Assembly: GCA_007570945.1 (NCBI GenBank)
Contig: RKSH01000112.1
Coordinates: 1-10,688 of the forward strand
Length of the DNA: 10,688 nt
Reading direction: 5' to 3'
Origin: Gammaproteobacteria bacterium
GTDB lineage: Bacteria > Pseudomonadota > Gammaproteobacteria > Arenicellales > Spongiicolonaceae
This document shows positions 1-6,180 of this stretch, in pieces. Both the position numbers and the translations under genes were made by a program. The notes beneath the pieces were generated by a model. The model was not told the origin of the DNA. It did not search any database and was given only the letters and a program-made list of their open reading frames with translations. The first letter of the stretch is position 1. Every line of letters starts with the position of its first letter.

Positions 1-306
1 GCTGCGCAGGTGTTTGTCGCGCTCGGCGTGGTTGCTGTCGATGGAGGCGGTGTCCAACTCGACGCGGATGTTGGTGGGGCCGTCGGCGTCTGCCGAGTCG
101 TATTCAAAGCCGCCTTCGAAGCGGTTGAAGCGGCCGATGAGCCAACTGAAGCCTAAGTGCTGGGTGCGGAATTGCACGAAGGAATGCGCCAGGTCGATGC
201 GGTATTCGGCGGCTTGGGTGGGCGTGGATGAGAACGCGGTGACGGTGAAGATGGCAGCGGTGAGGGTGGCGATGAATCGCGGGGACGATGCGGTGCGGTT
301 TGGCAT
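1..306 (-). CDS. YceI-family periplasmic protein, 5' part (runs off the left edge)
   Basis: The first 102 codons of a YceI-like protein; the rest lies outside the window. Residues 1 to about 32 form a signal peptide: MPNR followed by a hydrophobic stretch (FIATLTAAIFTVTAF) and a likely signal-peptidase I cleavage after TQA. The mature part shows the family pattern: DLAHSFVQF (38-46), HLGFSWLIGRF (50-60), and then DTASIDSNHAERDKHLRS at 85-102, which matches the YceI signature of a small residue, Asp, Asn-x-x-x-Arg-Asp-x-His-Leu. Family members are lipocalin-like beta barrels that bind polyisoprenoid or other amphiphilic molecules in the periplasm; the ligand of this one is unknown. The ATG at 306 follows the ribosome-binding sequence CCGGAG. 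It lies 59 bases after tadA on the same strand and could be co-transcribed or have its own promoter. Confidence 0.88.
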   Translation of the reverse strand, partial: MPNRTASSPRFIATLTAAIFTVTAFSSTPTQAAEYRIDLAHSFVQFRTQHLGFSWLIGRFNRFEGGFEYDSADADGPTNIRVELDTASIDSNHAERDKHLRS

Positions 307-340
307 GGGATTCTCCGGTTGTTGGGGGTGGGTGAGGGCG

Positions 341-349
341 AGGGTAGCA
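341..349 (-). promoter_or_regulatory. Possible extended -10 promoter for the YceI-family gene
   Basis: On the minus strand the spacer between tadA and the YceI-family gene reads TGCTACCCT, an extended -10 pattern (TGn followed by TA---T). It would start transcription about 28 bases ahead of the ATG at 306. No good -35 hexamer was found, so this is weak. Confidence 0.22.
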
Positions 350-365
350 CGAGCGGGCGAGGTCG

Positions 366-818
366 TTACCGCCGCGCGCGGAAAAATTCGCGGAGTAATT
401 CGGCGGACGGTTCGGCGTACAGGCCTTCTTCCACCTCACAACGGTGATTCAATTCGGTGGCTTGCAGAAGGTTAAACACACTGCCGCCGCTGCCGGCGCG
501 CGGGTCATGGGTTGCAAAAACCACCCGGGCGATGCGGGCGAGGACGATGGCGCCGGCGCACATGGGGCAGGGTTCCAGGGTGGTGTACAACGTGGCGGCG
601 GGCAGGCGGTGGTTTTTCTGAGCCGCGGCGGCGGCGCGCAGAGCTTTGATTTCGGCGTGGGCGGTGGGGTCGCAATCGTTGATTTCGGCGTTGCAGCCTT
701 CACCGATGACGGCATCGCCGATGGTGACCACCGCGCCCACCGGCACCTCGCCTTCATCAAAAGCCCGGCGCGCAAGTTGCAATGCGCGGTGCATGAAGCG
801 GCGGTCTTGGGTTGTCAT
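366..818 (-). CDS. tadA: tRNA-specific adenosine-34 deaminase TadA
   Basis: A 150-residue zinc deaminase that converts A34 to inosine in the anticodon of tRNA-Arg(ACG), letting it read CGU, CGC and CGA. It is a complete cytidine/deoxycytidylate deaminase fold. The zinc site and proton shuttle are visible as HAE (His54, Glu56) and PCPMC (Cys84, Cys87), with DPRAGSGGS after it as in bacterial TadA. Its length fits the family (E. coli about 167). The start at 818 is chosen because its ATG overlaps the guaA stop as ATGA, a sign of translational coupling; an in-frame ATG at 824 would add Met-Gly and cannot be excluded, since neither start has a clear Shine-Dalgarno. It is the third gene of the guaB-guaA-tadA series. 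Confidence 0.95.
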   Translation of the reverse strand: MTTQDRRFMHRALQLARRAFDEGEVPVGAVVTIGDAVIGEGCNAEINDCDPTAHAEIKALRAAAAAQKNHRLPAATLYTTLEPCPMCAGAIVLARIARVVFATHDPRAGSGGSVFNLLQATELNHRCEVEEGLYAEPSAELLREFFRARR

Positions 819-2383
819 TCCCATTCAATGGTGGCCGGCGGCTTGCCTGAGATGTCGTAGACCACCCGGCTGACGCCATGCACTTCGTTGATGATGCGGC
901 CGGCGATGGTGTGCAGTAGCGGCCAGGGGATTTCCATGCAGTTGGCGGTCATGAAATCCGCGGTCTGCACCGCGCGCAAGGCAATGACGTATTCGTAGGC
1001 GCGGCCGTCGCCCACCACGCCCACCGACTTCACCGGCAAAAACACGGCGAATGCCTGGGCGGCGACGTCGTATAAGTCGTGGTGGTGTAATTCCTCCATG
1101 AAAATTTTGTCGGCGCGGCGGAGAATTTCGGCGTACTCCTTTTTCACTTCGCCTAAAATGCGCACACCCAGCCCGGGGCCGGGGAACGGGTGACGGAAAA
1201 CCATCTCACGCGGCAGGCCCAACTCCATGCCGATTTGCCGCACCTCGTCCTTGAACAATTCGCGCAGCGGTTCCAGCAGGCGGAGTTTCATGCGTTGCGG
1301 CAGGCCGCCCACGTTGTGGTGCGACTTAATTACGTGCGCGCCGCCGCCGTCGGCCCTGCCGGCGGATTCGATGACATCGGGGTAAATGGTGCCCTGGGCA
1401 AGGAAGGAAATATTTTTCAGGCGCGCGGCCTCGCGTTCAAAAATTTGCACAAATAATTTGCCGATAATTTTGCGTTTTTGTTCCGGCTCGGCAGCGCCGC
1501 CGAGGGCGGTGAAAAATTCCTCGGCGGCGTCCACCCGCGCCACTTGCACGCCGAGGTTTTCGTGCAGCGTCGACATTACGTAGTCGCCCTCGCCGGCGCG
1601 CAGCAGGCCGGTGTCCACAAAAACGCAGTGCAGACGCTCACCCACGGCGCGCTGCAGCAGGGCGGAGGCGACCGCGGAGTCCACGCCGCCGGACAGCGCC
1701 AGCAGTACGCGGCCGCCGGCGGTTTTGGCGCGCATGTCTTCCACCATGCCGGCGGCGATGTTTTTAACTTTCCAGTGGTTGGCGCAGCCGCAAATGTTGC
1801 GGACGAAGTTGCGCAGGATTTTTGCGCCGTGTTCGGTGTGGGTGACTTCGGGGTGGAACTGGACGCCGTAGCGGCGGTTTTTTTCATCGGCAATGGCGGC
1901 GCAGGGCGAGTTTTCGCTGGCGGCGACTTGGGTGAAGCCGGGCGGCGGCTTGGTGACATGGTCGCCGTGGCTCATCCACACGTTGAATTGTTCGCCGTCA
2001 TCGAAACCGTCAAAAAGCGCCGAGCGACTTTGCACGGTCAACCTTGCGTTGCCGAACTCGCGCTTGGCGGATGCCTCCACCGCGCCGCCCAATTGCCGCG
2101 CCATGGCCTGCATGCCGTAGCAGATGCCGAGCAGCGGTACTTCGAGTTTAAAAATTGCCGGGTGCACTTGCGGCGCCGTGGCGGCGGTCGCTGTTTCCGG
2201 TCCGCCGGACAGCACCACGCCTTGCGGAGCGAATTTTTGCATGCGCGAAGGCGCCGAGTCCCAGGGGAAAATCTCGCAATAGACGCCCAACTCGCGGATG
2301 CGCCGGGCGATAAGGCGGGTGTATTGCGCGCCGAAATCCACGATAAGCACGCGCCCGGCGTGGGCGTCGGCTGCCGCCCTCAC
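815..2383 (-). CDS. guaA: GMP synthase (glutamine-hydrolysing)
   Basis: A 522-residue enzyme making GMP from XMP, ATP and glutamine. The N-terminal class I glutamine amidotransferase domain starts at VLIVDFGAQYT and has its nucleophile Cys88 in LLGICYGMQ and the His177/Glu179 pair in GVQFHPE. The ATP-pyrophosphatase domain begins near residue 205 with the P-loop SGGVDS (231-236). The C-terminal dimerisation domain ends in the typical PATIEWE. Length is normal (E. coli 525). The start is a GTG at 2383, three bases after the guaB stop, with only a weak purine run ahead of it, so translation is probably coupled to guaB. The next in-frame candidates fall inside the conserved first strand. No key residue is missing. 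Confidence 0.97.
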   Translation of the reverse strand: MRAAADAHAGRVLIVDFGAQYTRLIARRIRELGVYCEIFPWDSAPSRMQKFAPQGVVLSGGPETATAATAPQVHPAIFKLEVPLLGICYGMQAMARQLGGAVEASAKREFGNARLTVQSRSALFDGFDDGEQFNVWMSHGDHVTKPPPGFTQVAASENSPCAAIADEKNRRYGVQFHPEVTHTEHGAKILRNFVRNICGCANHWKVKNIAAGMVEDMRAKTAGGRVLLALSGGVDSAVASALLQRAVGERLHCVFVDTGLLRAGEGDYVMSTLHENLGVQVARVDAAEEFFTALGGAAEPEQKRKIIGKLFVQIFEREAARLKNISFLAQGTIYPDVIESAGRADGGGAHVIKSHHNVGGLPQRMKLRLLEPLRELFKDEVRQIGMELGLPREMVFRHPFPGPGLGVRILGEVKKEYAEILRRADKIFMEELHHHDLYDVAAQAFAVFLPVKSVGVVGDGRAYEYVIALRAVQTADFMTANCMEIPWPLLHTIAGRIINEVHGVSRVVYDISGKPPATIEWE

Positions 2384-2386
2384 CGC

Positions 2387-3850
2387 TCAGCCGCCGCGCT
2401 GGTAGTTCGGCGCCTCCTTGATGATGGAGACGTCGTGCACATGACTTTCGCGGACGCCGGCGCCGCTGATGGCGATGAATTTTGCATTGGCGCGCAACGC
2501 CTTTAAGTCGGCGCTGCCGGTGTAGCCCATGCCGGCGCGCAGGCCGCCCATCAACTGGTGGATGATGTTGACCGTGGCGCCTTTGTACGGGACGCGGCCC
2601 TCAATGCCTTCCGGCACCAGTTTGCCGGCGCCGACGCCCTCCTGAAAATAACGGTCGCGGGAGCCTTTCTGCATGGCGCCGGAGGAGCCCATGCCGCGGT
2701 ACGATTTGTACGAACGGCCCTCAAACAATTCAATCTCGCCCGGCGCCTCGTCGCTGCCGGCCAGCAGGCCGCCCACCATCACCGCCCCGGCGCCGGCGGC
2801 CAGGGCCTTGACGATGTCGCCGCTGGCGCGGATGCCGCCGTCGGCAATCACGCCCACGCCACTGCCGGCCAAGGCGCCGGCCACGTCGCTGATGGCGGTG
2901 ATTTGGGGGACGCCGACGCCGGCGATGATGCGGGTGGTGCAGATGGAGCCGGGGCCGATGCCCACCTTCACCGCCCCGGCGCCGGCCTCGGCCAGGGCCA
3001 CGGCGGCCTCGGCGGTGGCGATGTTGCCGGCGATGAGGTCCACGCCGGGGTGGGCGGCGGCGGCGGAGCGGACGCGGTCCACCACCGCTTTGCTGTGGCC
3101 GTGGGCGGTGTCCACCACCACCACGTCCACGCCGGCGTCCACCAGGCACTGCAGGCGGCGGTCGCTGTCGGCGCCCACGCCGATGGCGGCGCCGGCCACC
3201 AGCCGCTGGTGGCGGTCCTTGCAAGCGGCGGGGAATTCGGTGGACTTCTGGATGTCCTTGACGGTAATCAGGCCGCGCAGTTCGAAAGCGGCGTTCACCA
3301 CCGGCAACTTTTCAATGCGGTGCTCGTGCAGCAAGCGCACCACCGCCTCGCGCGGCGCGCCCTCGGGAACGGTGACCAGGCGCTCGCGGGTGGTCATCAC
3401 CGACTTCACCGGCGCGCCGAGCCGGGTCTCAAAGCGCAGGTCGCGGCCGGTGACGATGCCGGCCAGCCGCCCGCCGTCCACCACCGGCACGCCGGAGATG
3501 CGCATCTTGGCGGTCAAATCCAGCACTTCGCGGATGGTGGTGTCGGGGGTGACGGTGATGGGGTCGCCGATGACGCCGCTCTCGGACTTCTTGACCGCGC
3601 GCACCTCCCGCGCCTGGTCCTCGGGCGACATGTTGCGATGAATGACGCCGACGCCGCCCTGTTGCGCCATGCAAATCGCCGCCGCGGCCGAGGTCACGGT
3701 GTCCATGGCCGCCGAGAGCAGGGGGATGTTCAGCCGCAACCGCGCCGTTACATCCGTCGACAAATCCACCTCGCGCGGCAACACCGTGGAATACCCCGGC
3801 GCGAGAAGAACATCGTCAAAGGTGATTGCCTGCGGAAGGGGATGCTCCAT
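2387..3850 (-). CDS. guaB: Inosine-5'-monophosphate dehydrogenase
   Basis: A 487-residue IMPDH, the NAD-dependent committed step of guanine nucleotide synthesis (IMP to XMP). It opens with AITFDDVLLAPGYSTVLP; a tandem CBS (Bateman) domain occupies roughly residues 90-205, and the barrel resumes with KDIQKSTEFP. The active-site loop GIGPGSICTT holds the catalytic Cys304, close to Cys305 of E. coli. The IMP site DGGIRASGD and the flap RGMGSSGAM are present. The ATG at 3850 was chosen because it gives family-like length and Cys numbering. A longer reading frame to a TTG at 3874 would run through a TATAAT promoter element and adds an unconserved MAGVYNPP. No Shine-Dalgarno precedes the ATG. It is the first gene of the purine operon. 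Confidence 0.97.
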   Translation of the reverse strand: MEHPLPQAITFDDVLLAPGYSTVLPREVDLSTDVTARLRLNIPLLSAAMDTVTSAAAAICMAQQGGVGVIHRNMSPEDQAREVRAVKKSESGVIGDPITVTPDTTIREVLDLTAKMRISGVPVVDGGRLAGIVTGRDLRFETRLGAPVKSVMTTRERLVTVPEGAPREAVVRLLHEHRIEKLPVVNAAFELRGLITVKDIQKSTEFPAACKDRHQRLVAGAAIGVGADSDRRLQCLVDAGVDVVVVDTAHGHSKAVVDRVRSAAAAHPGVDLIAGNIATAEAAVALAEAGAGAVKVGIGPGSICTTRIIAGVGVPQITAISDVAGALAGSGVGVIADGGIRASGDIVKALAAGAGAVMVGGLLAGSDEAPGEIELFEGRSYKSYRGMGSSGAMQKGSRDRYFQEGVGAGKLVPEGIEGRVPYKGATVNIIHQLMGGLRAGMGYTGSADLKALRANAKFIAISGAGVRESHVHDVSIIKEAPNYQRGG

Positions 3851-3856
3851 TGGCGG

Positions 3857-3862
3857 ATTATA
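3857..3862 (-). promoter_or_regulatory. Perfect -10 box (TATAAT) for the guaB operon
   Basis: The minus strand carries TATAAT followed by CCGCCA and then the guaB ATG. With the usual spacing of six to seven bases, transcription would begin at or next to the A of the start codon at 3850. The -35 region (around 3880-3885, ACCTTT) is poor. The match to the consensus is exact in an otherwise very GC-rich stretch, which makes chance less likely. Confidence 0.55.
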
Positions 3863-3887
3863 CACGCCCGCCAAGGGGGAAAGGTGA

Positions 3888-3916
3888 GGGCGGCGGTGAT
3901 GGTTTGGCCGCCGCCC
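3888..3916 (-). terminator. Hairpin after the small membrane-protein genes, possible weak terminator
   Basis: A perfect 9-base stem (GGGCGGCGG against CCGCCGCCC) with an 11-base loop lies four bases after the stop of the 45-residue ORF and just ahead of the guaB promoter. On the minus strand it is followed by TCACCTTTCC, which has only a short T run, so it may stop transcription weakly, act with Rho, or protect the 3' end of the upstream mRNA. Confidence 0.45.
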
Positions 3917-3920
3917 CGGG

Positions 3921-4058
3921 TCACGCCCAGGCGCGTTTCTTTTTCCGCCGCTCCAGCCAGCGGTCGATTGGCTCTATAAACGCAATGAAAAAGCCGATTC
4001 CGCAGCCAAGGAAGAGGAGAAATCCGAATGCCAGATAGGCGAAAGTTTCTTCAGTCAT
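3921..4058 (-). CDS. 45-residue single-helix membrane protein, unknown function
   Basis: A small ORF encoding 45 residues. It starts MTEETFAYLA and has one strong hydrophobic helix at about residues 7-28 (AYLAFGFLLFLGCGIGFFIA), then IEPIDRW and a very basic tail with a run ERRKKKR that should stay in the cytoplasm by the positive-inside rule. The ATG at 4058 overlaps the last codons of the 81-residue ORF by eight bases (GATGACTGA), so the two are almost surely translated together. It does not match a family I can name. The coupling, the membrane segment and the charged tail support a real gene; its size resembles accessory subunits of membrane complexes, but no partner can be assigned. Confidence 0.6.
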   Translation of the reverse strand: MTEETFAYLAFGFLLFLGCGIGFFIAFIEPIDRWLERRKKKRAWA

Positions 4059-4296
4059 CTTTGCGTTCCTCCAGCGGTTTGATGTGTTGATGGGTGGCCC
4101 AAAGGAGCGCGCTCCAGATAGCGGCGGTCACCACGGCGCCGCCAATTCCAAGCCGGAACATGATACCGAACTTGCCGGCGATCATGCTGTTGCAAATCCA
4201 ACTGACCAGGACAATGAACACGGCGAAAAACGCCAGCGCCCACCGCCCATAAAATTCAATGCGCCTCGGCGCGCCTTGGGATGATATTTCGTTCAT
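4051..4296 (-). CDS. 81-residue membrane protein with two helices, unknown function
   Basis: The first gene of a two-gene minus-strand operon. It has an excellent Shine-Dalgarno, AAAGGAGGA, four bases ahead of the ATG. The protein has a short polar N-terminus (MNEISSQGAPRR), a first membrane helix at about 18-37 (WALAFFAVFIVLVSWIC), a short linker with GKFGIMFR, a second helix at about 48-68 (LGIGGAVVTAAIWSALLWA), and a charged tail ending KPLEERKDD. Both ends probably face the cytoplasm. I do not recognise the family; the size and two-helix layout recall small subunits of sodium-solute symporters (DUF4212, DUF485), but the signature residues I know of are not evident. It is divergent from the ammonium transporter gene, sharing a 237-base control region, which may link their expression. 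Confidence 0.72.
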   Translation of the reverse strand: MNEISSQGAPRRIEFYGRWALAFFAVFIVLVSWICNSMIAGKFGIMFRLGIGGAVVTAAIWSALLWATHQHIKPLEERKDD

Positions 4297-4324
4297 GGAA
4301 TCCTCCTTTCAGTGGAAAAACCCC

Positions 4325-4330
4325 ACCATA
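4325..4330 (-). promoter_or_regulatory. Candidate -10 box of the small membrane-protein operon
   Basis: The minus strand reads TATGGT here. A start about six bases downstream (near 4319) would leave a leader of about 22 bases containing the strong ribosome-binding site. There is no recognisable -35 hexamer, which would fit an activator-dependent promoter together with the CRP-like site just upstream. Confidence 0.35.
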
Positions 4331-4352
4331 AACACAAGCGATTTCAAACTAC

Positions 4353-4368
4353 TGCGACCTGGGTCACA
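4353..4368. promoter_or_regulatory. CRP/FNR-family-like operator
   Basis: The plus strand reads TGCGACCTGGGTCACA, which matches the CRP core TGTGA-N6-TCACA at nine of ten fixed bases; the inner CCTGGG also follows the partly symmetric form. Its centre (4360.5) falls at -41.5 from a start at 4319 on the minus strand, the standard class II activator position. Which family member (CRP/Vfr or another) binds cannot be told from sequence. Confidence 0.45.
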
Positions 4369-4452
4369 CTTCGGAGAATTTTTTTTCACCCCGGCCCGAA
4401 AAGCGCGCCAAAAACACCACAGTTTCCAGCTCTCTTCCGGCAATGGAAAAAT

Positions 4453-4464
4453 TGACAATTGTCA
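4453..4464. promoter_or_regulatory. Perfect 12-base palindrome upstream of amt, candidate operator
   Basis: TGACAATTGTCA is an exact inverted repeat with no loop, 69 bases ahead of the amt ATG. It overlaps a consensus -35 hexamer TTGACA at 4452-4457, although no good -10 lies at the right distance from it. This arrangement suits a dimeric regulator that controls amt, but the protein is unknown. Confidence 0.35.
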
Positions 4465-4533
4465 GGTAAGGTGCCCCCAACACAAGGCGCCGCCGGGCGG
4501 TGCATTCCCTATCACTATCACAGAGAGGACACC

Positions 4534-5889
4534 ATGAGCGATCAACTTTCATCCTTGGTGACGATCTTCACCGAGTTTTACTACTGGCTCACCGTGGTGC
4601 TGATGTTTTTCATTCATGTGGGTTTTTGTTTGTACGAGGTCGCGGCCTCGCGCCACAAAAACCACCTGCACACGCTGATGAAAAACACCATGCTAATACC
4701 GCTGGTGACCATCACCTTTTTCTTTTTCGGCTGGTGGATTTATTTCGCCTTCCCCAACGGGCCGGGCATCATCGGCGGCCTGGTGGCGGCGCCGCACGCG
4801 GTGCCGTGGAGCGACGTCATGGGCGCGCACATGGGCGGCGGGGCCGATTTGGAAAACGGCTGGGCGCGCATCAACGGCGTGTTCTGGGCCGCGTTTTTGC
4901 TGTTCTCGTGGACCGCGGCGTCCATTGTCTCCGGCTCGGTGATTGAACGCATCACCTCCGGCGGCTTTTGGATTTTGGCGGTGGCCATCGGCTCGGTGTT
5001 TTGGATTATCGACGCCGCCTGGGGCTGGCACGCCGACGGCTGGATGGTGCAACTGCTCGGCTACCACGACGCCTACGCCTCCGGCGTCATCCATGCCATC
5101 GCCGGCGGCTTCGCCCTCGGTGTGCTGGTGGTGCTGGGGCCGCGCATCGGCAAGTTCGCCGCCGACGGCACGCCGCGCAACATCAACCCGCGCAATCCAT
5201 GGCTGGCGGCCATCGGCCTGTTCATGATTTACGCCGGTTTCTGGGGCTTCTATGTGGCGTGCAACGTGCCCATGTGGGATGTGCAGGCCGGCGACGGGGT
5301 TTTCTACTCGGCCACCAACATCTACCTGGCGCCCACCACGCTGAGTGCCATCACCTTCAACTTTCTGATGTCCCTGGCCGGCGGCATGCTGGCCGGCTAC
5401 TGGGTGTCCAAGGGTGACGCTTTCTGGACCTACTCCTCGGGCCTCGCCGGCATCATCGCCGCCTCGGCCGGCAACGACCTGTACCATCCGATTCAGGCCA
5501 TGTTCATCGCCATCGTCGGCGTCATCGTGATGTACAAAATGCACTATTGGGTGGAGCGCCGTTTCAAGGTGGACGACGCCGTCGGCGCCGTTGCGGTGCA
5601 CGGCTACGCCGGCTTCTTCGGCGTGGTGGTGGCCGGCTTCATGCTGTGGGGCTACCCGTCATCGCCCAACCCGGACTACGCCGCCATCAACCCGCTGGGG
5701 CAATTCATCGGCGCGGTCATCATGTTCGGCGTGCTTGGATTTTTGCCGGGCTGGGTGATTGCCAAAATCATCCACGCCTGCGGCTTCCTGCGCATCCCGC
5801 GCGAGGTTGAAATCGCCGGCCTGGACACCGCCGCCAACGCCGAGTTGGAGGCCGAGGCCCAGGCCGTCGCCGCCGCCGAGCGCAACTGA
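4534..5889 (+). CDS. amt: Ammonium transporter, Amt/MEP/Rh family
   Basis: A 451-residue integral membrane protein expected to carry ammonium across the inner membrane. About eleven hydrophobic helices can be traced from residue 10 to 415. Family landmarks are present: the periplasmic gate Phe124 (LFSWTAASIVSGSVIER) and a second Phe239 (GFWGFY), Asp179 with the first pore His187 (DAYASGVIHAIAGG), and the second pore His356 (DDAVGAVAVHGYAGFFG). The residue aligned with Ser219 of E. coli AmtB appears to be Cys243. A long segment after the second helix (about 73-112, FPNGPGIIGG to GGGADLENG) is unlike the E. coli protein, and no cleaved signal peptide is seen. The tail keeps a GLD element but becomes Ala/Glu rich. 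ATG 4534 follows AGAGAGGAC; in-frame upstream sequence is not conserved. No glnK gene is nearby; a one-helix ORF follows after 24 bases. Confidence 0.93.
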   Translation: MSDQLSSLVTIFTEFYYWLTVVLMFFIHVGFCLYEVAASRHKNHLHTLMKNTMLIPLVTITFFFFGWWIYFAFPNGPGIIGGLVAAPHAVPWSDVMGAHMGGGADLENGWARINGVFWAAFLLFSWTAASIVSGSVIERITSGGFWILAVAIGSVFWIIDAAWGWHADGWMVQLLGYHDAYASGVIHAIAGGFALGVLVVLGPRIGKFAADGTPRNINPRNPWLAAIGLFMIYAGFWGFYVACNVPMWDVQAGDGVFYSATNIYLAPTTLSAITFNFLMSLAGGMLAGYWVSKGDAFWTYSSGLAGIIAASAGNDLYHPIQAMFIAIVGVIVMYKMHYWVERRFKVDDAVGAVAVHGYAGFFGVVVAGFMLWGYPSSPNPDYAAINPLGQFIGAVIMFGVLGFLPGWVIAKIIHACGFLRIPREVEIAGLDTAANAELEAEAQAVAAAERN

Positions 5890-5913
5890 CCATTTGCAAC
5901 CTGAGGTAACGCC

Positions 5914-6099
5914 ATGACAACCGGAGACTTCGCAAACTGGGCCGGCGCCATCGCCGACATCGGCCCCATCTATCCTTTTGTCGGCATGGAGGTCCCGCTG
6001 GTGATTGCCGGCGTGATTTTCTGGATCGCCTGGCACATCCGCATGATTCGCCAGGAGTCCGGCAAACTGGAAGAGGACAAACAAAAAGCCGCGCGCTAA
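5914..6099 (+). CDS. 61-residue single-helix membrane protein downstream of amt
   Basis: A small ORF 24 bases after amt, with a GAGG ribosome-binding site seven bases ahead of its ATG. The protein has a mostly uncharged N-terminal part with two Gly-Pro/Tyr-Pro turns (ADIGPIYPFVG), one membrane helix at about 26-44 (VPLVIAGVIFWIAWHI), and a charged C-terminal tail (RMIRQESGKLEEDKQKAAR) that should lie in the cytoplasm. It sits between amt and a strong terminator, so the two genes form a closed transcription unit. Its place is where glnK is often found, but it bears no resemblance to a P-II protein. I do not recognise the family. An accessory or regulatory subunit of the transporter is the natural guess from position and topology, and that is inference only. 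Confidence 0.75.
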   Translation: MTTGDFANWAGAIADIGPIYPFVGMEVPLVIAGVIFWIAWHIRMIRQESGKLEEDKQKAAR

Positions 6100-6123
6100 A
6101 CCGCCGGCGGCCTAAACTCAGCG

Positions 6124-6150
6124 GGCGGCGCCTTTGCGCCGCCTTTTTTT
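6124..6150 (+). terminator. Strong intrinsic terminator of the amt unit
   Basis: A perfect 8-base GC stem (GGCGGCGC and GCGCCGCC) closes a CTTT loop and is followed directly by seven T residues. It begins 24 bases after the stop of the 61-residue ORF and separates the amt unit from clpSA. Confidence 0.92.
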
Positions 6151-6180
6151 CGGCCGGAAGCCGCCGCTGCCGGGCGCGGG

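Noticed and set aside
1478..2506. Plus-strand open frame of 342 codons opposite guaA
   Set aside because: It is a mirror frame of guaA with His/Gly/Ala-rich composition, and it crosses the guaA-guaB junction without any sign of its own start signals.
3851..3874. Longer IMPDH starting at TTG 3874
   Set aside because: It would translate through TATAAT, adds eight unconserved residues and shifts the catalytic Cys from 304 to 312.
2558..3979. Long plus-strand open frame (473 codons) opposite guaB, rich in Gly, Ala, His and Val
   Set aside because: It is antisense to a well-conserved IMPDH gene, has a repetitive low-complexity composition typical of the mirror frame in GC-rich DNA, and resembles no protein.
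4510..4521. Direct repeat TATCACTATCAC just ahead of the amt ribosome-binding site, as a -10 box
   Set aside because: No -35 hexamer lies 16-18 bases upstream of either half, and the leader would be too short for the ribosome-binding site; a chance repeat is likelier.
4297..4533. A sigma-54 (-24/-12) promoter for amt
   Set aside because: I looked for GG-N10-GC with TGGCAC and TTGC context on the plus strand and found no acceptable match.
4693..5601. Minus-strand open frame of 302 codons opposite amt
   Set aside because: It is a shadow of the amt gene, full of His, Gly, Asp and Arg with no hydrophobic or domain pattern.
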